A stretch of 64,000 nt of DNA, taken from the NCBI RefSeq assembly GCF_041381155.1, contig NC_091134.1, forward strand, positions 12,402,008 through 12,466,007, given 5' to 3'. Source of the stretch: Argopecten irradians (Eukaryota > Mollusca > Bivalvia > Pectinida > Pectinidae). The notes beneath the pieces were generated by a model. The model worked only from the letters and a program-made list of their open reading frames with translations, made no database searches and was not told the DNA's origin. Shown piece by piece: positions 36,184 to 45,785 of the stretch. Both the position numbers and the translations under genes were made by a program. Each line of letters begins with the position of its first letter. The stretch's first letter is position 1.

Positions 36184-37028
36184 TACCAATTTCAAAATAT
36201 ATTGTATATTGATATTTGTATGCATGTCTCAAAGTAGGGGTTTCCCGCCTAGTGAAAATATCACACATGGCCAGGCTGTCCTTCTGTCATCTGCTACCTA
36301 CTTTTGTACCACGCAAACAAATTGACGTACTACAACACTGCAATGTTTTCAGGGCCTTAGTCATAACACAACACAAAGTTTCAATAGCAACAGATTTTAA
36401 TGGTTTCCCAGTTAAAACATCAATAACCAAGACACACAAAGGCACCATTGATCACATCATAAATACGAAAAACCATCGACATCCAAGATGCTACTGAAAT
36501 TATTATTCAAACAAAACTCCAATGTTCTCCAAATCATGACTACGTTAACTGGGTGTCGCTATATCATCGTATCTACAAGCCGACACATAGAAACATAGAA
36601 GAACGAGAGTTGGAGATAATAGTAGAAAGAGAAACGGAAGGAGCAAGCAGGGCGCCCTGGCGTGGTCATCACCTTTGTTCCATCATCGACATTCTCCTCT
36701 TCGAAGAGCTCAGCAAGTCTACAAGAAAATATTTCAATATTTAGAATGACATACTTACAGTTACAGTAACGACCTATTATTGTATCATCTACATCTACAG
36801 GAATGCGTTCGTTAGGAGAAGTAATTAGACCCGAATGGACTTTGTTTTAAAGCGGCTATATAGTCTGATGTAAATGGCATGGTAATACTGCCGTAAGCAT
36901 GTTCGGTCAAGATATTAGCAATATCTATCAGCAAGACATGAGTAATGTTAATCCAGAAAAAAAGCTGCCTTGTTATAGACACCACATATTATCAGAAATT
37001 ACTTGTGATTGAGAATGCCCTTCCTTAC

Positions 37029-37321
37029 CTAGCGAGGCAATGGGTACCAGGCGTTGATCTGGCGTTGTACGCACAGGGGAAACAGCACCATGTGTTCCTC
37101 CTGAAAGTCAGCACAATATTTTCGTGCCCAGTACCTTTCGTCTTGGGGTAGCTCCTTTGTTAGGGTTGCAGAGAGCTCCAGTCCGAGACTGAACATCCAC
37201 ATCGCGTGAGATCGCTTCTCGAAATCGACCATATGTTTTAACATGCGGGCCTCGTGCCGCCTCCAGGACGTTCTCTTGGCCTGGCACGGGTCGGTTCCAC
37301 AGAAGCGACAGAGGGATCGAC
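37029..37321 (-). pseudogene. gene B exon 4, out of frame
   Basis: The tail frame is intact by itself (one V-to-M change against gene A) but cannot be reached in frame from exon 3. The stop TAG and following GTAAGG-type donor are kept. Confidence 0.6.
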
Positions 37322-37468
37322 CTGTAAAAACCGATAATATATGTTTTAAAACGTGTAAAGGGACTAAAACATATAACACATTGAATGGATCTGTTAAACA
37401 TTATCCGATAAAAGAGGTTGATCAACTGGGGAATGATACATTTTATCAAGACATACAATTGTGCTTAC

Positions 37469-37615
37469 GAGCTCTCCATTCCGGTACATCACACCGATGT
37501 CTTTCCAGAACTTCCTTGCGTGGTTTCCAACCAACAGTGCATACACATACGTGTAGACCAACATCAATGATACCATTGCACTCAAAACAGTACAAACGAC
37601 CTCGTTTCCGATTCT
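37469..37615 (-). CDS. gene B exon 3, one base short
   Basis: Encodes RIGNEVVCTVLSAMVSLM and the rest of the membrane helix, then ARKFWKDIGVMYRNGEL. One base is missing near its 3' end relative to gene A. The donor is GTAAGC. Confidence 0.6.
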
Positions 37616-37744
37616 CTGAAAGGAGAAAGATTCTTATCAATTTCTAGGGTTTTATACACACCGAATGAAACAAACGGAAAAATCGTGATTGCAGATAATG
37701 TATTTTACAATACGTCGGCCGAGGTGAAAGTTTATTCTACTCAC

Positions 37745-37841
37745 CAACAATAAAGCTCCGTGAGTTAGACACGTTTTCTCGACTTTTCGGGCGACGAAGT
37801 AATTTATCATCCTTTCCATGTATCCTACTTCGGGTTCCACG
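37745..37841 (-). CDS. gene B exon 2
   Basis: 97 bases, identical in protein to gene A exon 2 (VEPEVGYMERMINYFVARK ... GALLL). Confidence 0.6.
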
Positions 37842-37981
37842 CTACAAAAGTAAGTTACAACACAGGGTAAAAAATAGAAGGCATTAAAATGGCATCAAAT
37901 AAATGAACCTTGTGATAGTTCCAAGACGAGCTTGCCTTCACTATGTAAAAACAAAATATCCCGGAGGATGTCTAAACTTAC

Positions 37982-38064
37982 CACGTAAGGCCTCGATATG
38001 CAACAGGGCCCTGCTGTGCGACGCAAAGAATTACCATAAATATCAAGAAGATCTTGATATCCAT
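37982..38064 (-). CDS. gene B exon 1
   Basis: Same 27-codon leader as gene A (MDIKIFLIFMVILCVAQQ), ending TG before a GTAAGT-type donor. Only silent or downstream changes are seen. Confidence 0.6.
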
Positions 38065-38161
38065 TTTGGTACTTGGGATATTAAATGAGCAAACAGATAC
38101 TAGCGGAGAGACCTATCATCTCCGCCATGGCCTATTGCTACGCAGCCTGGCAACATGTATT

Positions 38162-38169
38162 TGACGTCA
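38162..38169. promoter_or_regulatory. CRE-like palindrome upstream of gene B
   Basis: TGACGTCA at the same distance from the ATG as in gene A. Confidence 0.4.
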
Positions 38170-38973
38170 TAACAAGCTTTTCGTCACCACCATTATTACG
38201 TCATACTACTGTCTCTGTTTAGGTAGCAGTGTACAGTTAGACCGAATGGCCATGGGTGAGATTTTTTATTAAGCAGAAAGCCCCTGTTTTATTATATGCA
38301 TGAAAAATTAAAAATGGATATGTGCTAAATTTGGCGAATTCAATCTAGAGACTTATATGCAGGCTTCACATTTGAATAAAGAAATTCAACAAAATGGGTT
38401 CGAGATTAATGGTTTAGGGGGTATCCGAATGTGCGTCTAAGACGGAAAAACTCAATTCTGTAGCAGCAGAAATTGATAGCCGCGGTACGAGGTAAGATTG
38501 CTCAAAAGTTTAATAATATACCTATGTCGAAATAGGCTCAGTTCCGCTATCACGACAGTGATGCTTGGTTTTAAACTGTATTCAAGAAAAAAAAAATCTA
38601 GTAGAGGGGGGGGGGGTGTAATTTTGGGTTGAAAATGCCAATTTTTTTGCAATTTTTCAAAAAATTTGGTTACCATGGTTTTTACATGCTCACAAAACAA
38701 CAAAATGCAGACCTCTCCAAAAATGAACTCTGCATGACAATTGCAAATGTTTTGTAGATTAAAAATATATATACTTTAATATAGGTGTTATTTAAGGTTA
38801 AAAAGCTGTGTGTACATGATTATAAAGCCTGCACATTATTTTGCTGAATTTTTCAAATCTACTGCACACTACTACCTTAGATGGAGAGAGTGCTAGCGGA
38901 CGCGTTTGAATGCTGCACAGTTTCGCTAGCGGTTCTCTCGATTAGCGGTTGTTACCGCTAGTGGTTTGTTTGT

Positions 38974-39150
38974 TTGATTTGTTGATCAAGTTATACGTCC
39001 TATAAACAGGCAGTGTCATGAAAGGATGGCATGCCATGTATGCGGTATGTCGCGTGTATGAAGTGCGGGTTTGTGTTTTGGGATACTGTGGTATATTCAC
39101 GTTCTGTATTCTTGCAGTGTAGAAACTCTTTCCTTTTGTATAGTGCTTTA
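38974..39150 (-). mobile_element. family B fragment, duplicated copy
   Basis: The counterpart of 34240-34440 within duplication copy B, nearly identical to it. Confidence 0.7.
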
Positions 39151-39321
39151 TGACCAGCTTCTGTATAAATGCTATATAATTACTTTTTGATGTCGTTTAT
39201 GGATGGTGTGCAGCTTTCGCTAGCAGTCCTGGTTGGGAATTATGAACAATTCTCGTTAGCGGTTCCGTTTATGAATGGTCTATCATTCTCGTGCCATAAT
39301 GCTATTTCCATTCATCAACGC

Positions 39322-39570
39322 GAGTATTGAGGATGAATTACGCGCTAGAGATCCCTTTTTGATGATATTAAAGCGTTCTTAACACGGTGCAACAAGGTTC
39401 TTCCCGGTAAAAAGATATTATTACTTAGCATAAATTGCTGAGATTAGTTTTATCACATATTTTGGTGACGTACGAAAATGTGCAGGAAAACCCTTTTTTC
39501 TTTCAAATGTGCATTTTTGGAACATTTCATTGGGCGAAAATGGGGGATGGGGTAGCAAAAAGATATGTTG

Positions 39571-39602
<32 letters not shown>

Positions 39603-40124
39603 GGGAACGGGAGGGGCGGCAATTGTAACTAATTATAACCCTTACTATATTTCTATATTTACAATTCTTTTTAATTCTTACAATTCTTTTTAATTCTTAT
39701 TATGTTTCTGATACAACTGTAAATTTTTACCGGTTTTTATTAATCTTGACATCTAGAATAAATCGCCTAAAATAGTTTTACGATACGTATAAAATATAAC
39801 CAATTCTCAGTAATTCTCAGATCCATGTGTATTTTAAAAGTTGTAAGCTTAAAATATTTTAAATGGATTATAATTTGTTCCGGATAAAAAGCCCGTGCTC
39901 CGAGTCAACAAGTATATCATTAGTATTACTTCCTGTTTTCTAGGGAGGATTTATTAAATAAATAATTTAATATATTTCGCAGGCTTCTTACTTATAAATA
40001 ATCTATTTTCAAGGACAAAGTCAATTTGAAGGCATATAATTTGTAAGTCAAAGATTTGCTTTAGTAAAACAAAATTATCATTACGACATACTTATCAATA
40101 CATTCTACGAATTTCTCCCTGCAA
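39322..40124. other. spacer upstream of TMEM222
   Basis: AT-rich, with a tandem repeat of the phrase TTACAATTCTTTTTAATTCT near 39659-39699. No coding signal was seen. The TMEM222 promoter would be expected here or just upstream of 40125. Confidence 0.5.
39571..39593. repeat. 23-base C homopolymer
   Basis: Uninterrupted C run just right of the duplication end. Its length is likely unstable and error-prone in assembly. Confidence 0.97.
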
Positions 40125-40228
40125 ATGGCTGAGGTAAAAGTTGTGCCCGATACCGACTCTGAAAAAACGTCATTTAATTCAATGCCAGGACAACTCCCGA
40201 TGTACACAGGTCAAAAGATTGACCATTA
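40125..40228 (+). CDS. TMEM222: TMEM222-like candidate exon 1
   Basis: ATG in context GCAAATGG. The ending [11 protein letters not shown] resembles the residues just before FPYC(I/V)VWTPIP in TMEM222 proteins. The 3' boundary is uncertain: no convincing GT donor follows CRYP directly, and a GTAGAT at about 40234 is the nearest candidate on either side. The frame stays open to a stop at about 40288. Confidence 0.5.
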
Positions 40229-43200
40229 CAAATGTAGATACCCCTTACTCAAAAGTCGTATTGACGGCCGAAACCCATGCTTGACTTAAGTTAAAATGAC
40301 CGAGTATATCGATAAGGTATCATACCCCTAATAGGCTTTAAACAGTTAATGGAATGAAGATTTTAAACAATTAATGAAATTAAATGTTCTGTTTCAATTG
40401 CAGCACAGCATCTGACGTTTGTTAGGCTTGCAAAATAGCACTGTGATAAAGCCATTACATGAACCCTTAACGTTATAATGTTAGTGAGAGATTCGTTTCA
40501 CAATTTCCCAAACTACTTCCCATTCATTTTGTTTTAACGTTATATATGTGGTCTTTATCACTGACTAGTCATTGAGAAAGAAAACATTAGGTTATAGTGC
40601 AAAGTGTTCAAAATCACTACACATTATGCTGCCTCATGGACCTAGTGATACGTTTAGCTGTTAGTTAATTGTCTTTCTTTACAATGCCTTTTTGAATGTT
40701 TGTGATTTTGTACTGTAAACGTAAAAAAATAGACCCAGTGGGATAAGGCCAACTTGTTTGCAACAGTACTAGTGTTGTGACAACAACAAAACAAAAAAAC
40801 CGTATTCTTCTTTTTGTAAATTGTTTTCATGATCTTTATATTACACTACTACCTGTAGTACTCCTGGTTACTGTTTTCACTATACAATTTTTTTCATATC
40901 ATTATGCATACAATGTATGTGTAGTGTATAGCAATTATTTTAGCGCGGAAAAGATATAACCTTCTGACTGACTTAATATCACCCATTCACTGAATTGGTG
41001 ATATCTTCTCCGCTACAACAGTATATCTTTATGTAATGTTAAAATCTGTAAAATACTGTTTGTGTATAGGCAAATATTTTTCCAGGGATGAGATTTTTTT
41101 CAATCGTGTGACATTATTATGATCGCGAAAAATGTATCCATGACATGTGCAGAAATGGTTGAACCTTTCATGCATATATACCCTTTAAAATCAAATTGCA
41201 AAGATTGAAAACTGCTTAAAAATTTGAATTTTCCGTTTTTGAAATAGAATCACAAAAATTTGACCTACAAAAATAATTGGCGAATACATTACTATAAATT
41301 GAAGTATATAGTACAATATTTACATGATATTAGTATTTATTGTGCCTTAAATATACATGTACTGTACAACATTACGATAAAACTATTTTAGATGGCTGTT
41401 CCCTTTCATTGGACACATGGGTATCTGTATGACATCTGGAGTCATTCGGGATTTTGCTGGTCCCTACTATGTATCGGTAAGTATTGGCGTTATGTAATGA
41501 TTAAAATCATTGAAATAAATTTTTGTAATGTTTTTGTCTAAAAACTATCTTTAAAACATTAGCTTAATTTGATTCATGGAACTCGCTCTTGACCCTTCGG
41601 GTCAGATGACTTAAAAATATCTTGACTGGGAGCATCACTTTTAGGAATACTTTTAGGGCATTATAATGATTTTCTAAGACTTTCTTAGGCTTGTTGTGAA
41701 AGGTTTTAATATACAGTTAATTTAATTCTTTTCATAGCAAAATAGAGGTACGTTCTTCATGTGTTATATGTCTTATAACACGAAAAAACTTATTTTAAAA
41801 TTTGATATAATTTAGAATGTTAGATAACAAATTTGGATTTCTATATGTTTTGTATTCTTCATAAAAACAAAGATATTGTTTCCATGATGACCCTGAATGT
41901 ATCTATGTGCAAGAGTTCAAAACTGATTTCTGTATATGATTGATAAATGGAAGATGTGTTTACCATGCCTCATAATGTAATAAAAAGAATGATATCTTGC
42001 TATAAGAAGTGTAAACATTTTTTTTTTACAGGAAGATTGCATGGCATTTGGAAATCCAACAAAGTGAGTTTCCTTAATTAATTGCCTTAATATAGACGTC
42101 CCAGATTACCTTTTCTTATTTTAGTGATGATACCTCCCAAAGATTGAAAAACATAAGATTTCTTCTTTTTTTTTTTAATTACATGCATGTTATTTCATTT
42201 AACTTCTATATAGTTAACAAAAGTAAGCCACTGGAAATAAATATATTAATCCTCTTAAAAATCAAGTCTAGAAATAACCATTCTGCCAGCCTACCGATAT
42301 GTATGAATAAGCCAACATGCACTCAAAGAAGGATTTGCAGAAGATGAATATCAGGACCTTTTTAATAACACAATCTGAATACTGTTTCAGGTACTGGCAG
42401 TTAGACCTGAGTAAAGTAAGAAATGGCAAAGATAACTGGGACAAGGCCGTTCACGAGGCGTCAGAGGAATACAAAGGTAGAATGGTGAGTTAAATTCAAC
42501 ACTTTTATGGGATGTGACTGTTATTCTTAAGTTTTTGGATTCAAATATGTAAAAGCGATTGTTTAAATCATTTTTGGAGGTTCATAGAAATATGGAAGAC
42601 ATCTATTTACTTTGTAGGTCTTGCCCATTTTTTGTTTTTGTTTTTTTTTTTCCAACTGGGATTTTCATGCTACATGTTTCTTGATTTTTAACCCTTTTCA
42701 TGGAAACAAGAAAATAATTTTTTCTTGAAAAGTCTTCCAAATTGAAAAATGTAATTAAAAAAAAAAATTTGATTTGTGACTAAGCTGAACCAGGAAGCTT
42801 TTGGGCGGGGCCGCGGTGGCCGAGTGGTTAAGATGTCCCGACATATTACCACAAGCCCTCCACCTCTGGGATGCGGGTTCGAATCCCATGTGGGGCAGTT
42901 GCCAGGTACTGACCGCTGACCGGTGGTTTTTCTCCCGGTACTCTGGCTTTCCTCCACCAACAAACCTGGCACGTCCTTACATGACCCTGGCTGTTTAATA
43001 GGACGTAAAACTAAAACAAACAAACAAACAAAAAAAAATTTTAAAATATACACCAGGAGTTACCTCCCCTACCGCATATAAAATGTCTTTTGGAGCACAT
43101 AATGCCACTCATGTGAGTTGTGACTAAATCATTTTATACCTATAATCTTGAATCCTTTGTTTATTTCAGCACAACCTCTGCTGTGACAACTGTCATTCAC

Positions 43201-43300
43201 ATGTGGCAATGGCATTGAATTTGATGCATTACAACGGAGGCTCAAACTATAACATGGTGTACCTTTGTTTTATGATGCTGATACATGGCAAATATACCAG
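40125..43300 (+). CDS. TMEM222: TMEM222-like protein (DUF778/RTE1 family), incomplete model
   Basis: Four internal exons (41392-41476, 42032-42063, 42391-42484, 43170-43300) join in frame into [12 protein letters not shown]...[49 protein letters not shown] and [20 protein letters not shown]. These align closely with human TMEM222 ([60 protein letters not shown]). TMEM222 is a multi-pass endomembrane protein of the DUF778 family, which includes plant RTE1. A likely first exon at 40125 encodes [17 protein letters not shown] and ends near [14 protein letters not shown]. The dozen residues expected next (YCIVWTPIP-like) were not found, nor was the last exon after GKYT. Confidence 0.88.
41392..41476 (+). 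CDS. TMEM222: TMEM222-like exon, [10 protein letters not shown] segment
   Basis: Acceptor AACTATTTTAG, donor GTAAGT. One base completes the previous codon, then 28 codons cover the conserved FIGHMGIC and [13 protein letters not shown]. Confidence 0.92.
41590..41614 (+). mobile_element. orphan 3' tail of the Helentron/pearl-like family
   Basis: TTGACCCTTCGGGTCAGATG then ACTTAAA matches the hairpin terminus of the element ending at 22040. Only the end is present. It lies in a TMEM222 intron. Confidence 0.55.
42032..42063 (+). CDS. TMEM222: TMEM222-like micro-exon
   Basis: A 32-base exon (acceptor TTTTTTACAG, donor GTGAGT) encodes [10 protein letters not shown] plus two bases of lysine, matching EDNMAFGKPAK in human. 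Too short for ordinary gene finders. Confidence 0.9.
42391..42484 (+). CDS. TMEM222: TMEM222-like exon, YWQLD segment
   Basis: Acceptor ACTGTTTCAG, donor GTGAGT. Encodes [20 protein letters not shown] then [11 protein letters not shown]. Confidence 0.92.
42807..43038 (+). mobile_element. tRNA-derived SINE (family A), copy 3, full length
   Basis: The head GGGGCCGCGGTGGCCGAGTG carries a perfect pol III A box, and GGTTCGAATCCC is a perfect B box about 50 bases on. The long-variable-arm layout resembles tRNA-Leu/Ser. The body is followed by ACGTCCTTACATGACCCTGG, CTGTTTAATAGGACG and an (AAAC)n tail. It sits in the TMEM222 intron before the [10 protein letters not shown] exon. Confidence 0.93.
43170..43300 (+). 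CDS. TMEM222: TMEM222-like exon, [10 protein letters not shown] segment
   Basis: Acceptor GTTTATTTCAG, donor GTAATT. Encodes [20 protein letters not shown] and on to MLIHGKYT plus two bases. The [10 protein letters not shown] motif is the most conserved part of the family. Confidence 0.93.
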
Positions 43301-43520
43301 GTAATTGATTTAGTTAGTTTCCTTAATATATGTGATCATTTTATGCTACATTATTGCCATAAATTTCATGTATTGCAATTTGCAGAAAAAGTCAGTAAAG
43401 GTTACATCAATGCTCTGGAGTTACAATCAAACATACGCCACTTATATTCTGTCTTTGCATCCCCACGGGTTACAGAGTTAGCTCCCTTGTGTGTAGGTAC
43501 GTGTATCAGGGTTGCGGACG

Positions 43521-44135
43521 TCCCAACAGAACCCCCACCCTAACATTCAGGCCTTGCATCACCCCCATTCTCCCATCCCCCCAGAATACCAACAATACCG
43601 TCCAGTACGCCCCACGATGCTAATGGCACATAGGGAATAATGCCCGACCACTCCCAACCCGCCCAACCTCCCCAACCTCCCCCACCTCACACCACTCGAA
43701 ACCCCACCCCCCGCACCACCACTGCCCGAGCCTCCACCCCCTACCATCCCCAACCACCACCCTCACCCAACCCCCCCTAACTTTGAGCAACCTCCAACCC
43801 CCACCTTCCCCACCTCCACCACTCCCCAACCGTCCCATCCCCAACTTCCCCACTTCCCCAACACCCCAACCTCCAACCTTACCCCACCTCCACCACTCCC
43901 AACGGGTCCACCCCCCATAAAGTATCCCCCACCCCACCCACTGTTCCCAACCTCCACCCCCATGTTCCCCACACCTCCACCTCCACCACTACCCAACCTC
44001 CACCCCCACCTTCCCCACCGTCCCCCACTCCCAACCTTACCCCCACCTTCCCCACCCCCACCCACTCCCAAATCGCCCACCTCCCCAACCTCAGGCCCCA
44101 CGCCCAAAAATAATCCCAACCTCCAATCTTCCCCA
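43521..44135 (+). repeat. G-poor C/A-rich minisatellite-like tract
   Basis: About 600 bases made of CCCCAACCTCCACC, CCCACCTTCCCC and similar phrases, with almost no G on the plus strand. Long open frames on the minus strand (VGGWGVGEVGK...) are artefacts of the repeat. It lies just after the last TMEM222 exon seen. Confidence 0.9.
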
Positions 44136-44699
44136 CTTATATTGCCGGCTTTGTTTATAAACATTTAAATACAAAAACCCGTGCACTACTCTATGTAATA
44201 TCAACGAATATTCGTTCGGTAGATTGGTATACTAGTACATGATAAATATATTATGGACCTTTGTTGAAGTTAGTATGATGTTATATTAACCTTGTAAAAC
44301 CAAATGATAACCGAATCAAAAGTCTTGATGAACTATACATAATCTGAAACTAATTATCAGATCTCTGTGACATTAGCCAATCTAATATCCTCCATCCTCC
44401 CAGCTGTTACGATCCCTTACAGATTATTTACAGAGATAAATCACCAACTGGAAACAAACTACACCAAGCTACAAGCTAATGTGTTTTTAATTCATTTATC
44501 AGAAACATGTAACACATACGTCTACTTCAATAGATCATTATCGACTCATCGCTTTTCAGAGAAATTCAAAATGTCTGAAGCTTAATCTAAAGTAAGTAAC
44601 TTTCATAATTGCTTTGGCATATAACATTATGACAGATATTAAAGAAAAACGTCAGTAAAAAAGAAACGTTCGTTGTGTATGAACTTGTAAAAATGTAAA

Positions 44700-45785
44700 A
44701 ATCTGTATCTGTCAACAAACTGTATCTGTCAACAAACTGTATCTGTCAACATACTGTATCTGTCAACAAACTGTATCTGTCAACAAACTGCATCTGTCAA
44801 CAAACTGTACCTGTCAATAAACTGTACATGCCAACAAACTGTATCTGTCAACAATCTGTATCTGTCAACAAACTGTATCTGTCAACAATCTGTATCTGTC
44901 AACAAACTGTATCTGTCAGCAAACTGTACATGCCAACAAACTGTTACATGCCAACAAACTCAACAAACTGTACATGGCCAACAAACTCAACAAACTGTAC
45001 ATGCCAACAAACTCAACAAACTGTACAATGCCAACAAACTGTACCTTCAACAAAATGTATCTGTCAACAAACTGTTACATGCCAACAAACTGTACCTTCA
45101 ACAAACTGTATCTGTCAACAAACTGTACATGCCAACAACTGTACCTTCAACAAACTGTATCTGTCAACAAAACTGTACATGACAACAAACTGTACCTTTC
45201 AACAAACTGTATTTGTCAATAAAACTGTAACTGTCAACAAACGGTATTTGTCAACAAACCGTGTCTGTCAACAAACTGTACATGCCAACAAACTTTACAT
45301 GCCAACAAACCCTACCTGTCAACAAACTGTATTTGACAACAAACTGTATCTGTCAACAAACTGTATCTGTCAACAAACTGTATCTGTCAACAAACTGTAT
45401 CTGTCAACAAACTGTACCTTTCAACAAACTGTATTTGTCAATAAACTGTAACTGTCAACAAACGGTATTTGTCAACAAACCGTGTCTGTCAACAAACTGT
45501 ACATGCCAACAAACTTTACATGCCAACAAACCCTACCTGTCAACAAACTGTATTTTGACAACAAACTGTATCTGTCAACAAATTGTACCTGTCAACAAAG
45601 TGTATCTGTCAACAAACTGTATTTGTCAATAAACTGTAACTGTCAACAAACTGTAACTGTCAACAAACGGTATTTGTCAACAAACTGTGTCTGTCAACAA
45701 ACTGAACATGCCAACTAAACTTTACATGCCAACAAACTGTACCTGTCAACAAACGGTATTTGTCAACAAACGACATCTGTCAATG
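44700..45785 (+). repeat. 17-bp minisatellite, about 64 units
   Basis: The unit is TGTCAACAAACTGTATC with variants (ACATGCC, ACCTTTC, ATTTGTC in the variable part). Because 17 is not a multiple of three, each frame reads the same 17-residue cycle (NKLYLSTNCICQQTVSV). All plus frames stay open for long stretches. No start, promoter or splice evidence supports a protein. Confidence 0.95.

Larger units (their letters stand above)
37029..38064 (-). pseudogene. gene B, frame-shifted duplicate of gene A
   Basis: Exons 38064-37982, 37841-37745, 37615-37469 and 37321-37029 have splice sites identical or equivalent to gene A. Exons 1, 2 and 4 are nearly unchanged. Exon 3 is 147 instead of 148 bases: near 37492, CCCA in gene A is CCG here, a net loss of one base. 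This changes YWEWRA to YRNGEL and puts exon 4 out of frame, with a stop after about 25 codons. The product would keep its signal peptide and membrane helix but lose the conserved cysteine tail. The near-perfect exon 4 argues the loss is very recent, a polymorphism, or an assembly error. Confidence 0.7.
36184..39321. repeat. direct segmental duplication, copy B
   Basis: Partner of 31253-34591. It lacks the family A SINE and carries gene B. Small differences include an insertion near 38246-38262 and a longer G run at 38606-38615. Similarity stops after TTCATCAACGC, next to the TMEM222 upstream region. Confidence 0.93.

Noticed and set aside
42807-42896. tRNA-like sequence with perfect A and B boxes
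   Set aside because: It is continuous with a SINE body and (AAAC)n tail, and related copies with target duplications exist. A promoter head of a SINE rather than a functional tRNA gene.
43559-44164. Glycine/tryptophan/valine-rich minus-strand frames
   Set aside because: Artefacts of a G-poor C/A-rich simple-sequence tract; no start context or splice signals.
44828-45718. Long Cys/Gln/Thr-rich open frames
   Set aside because: They are entirely made by a 17-bp minisatellite and appear in several frames equally.
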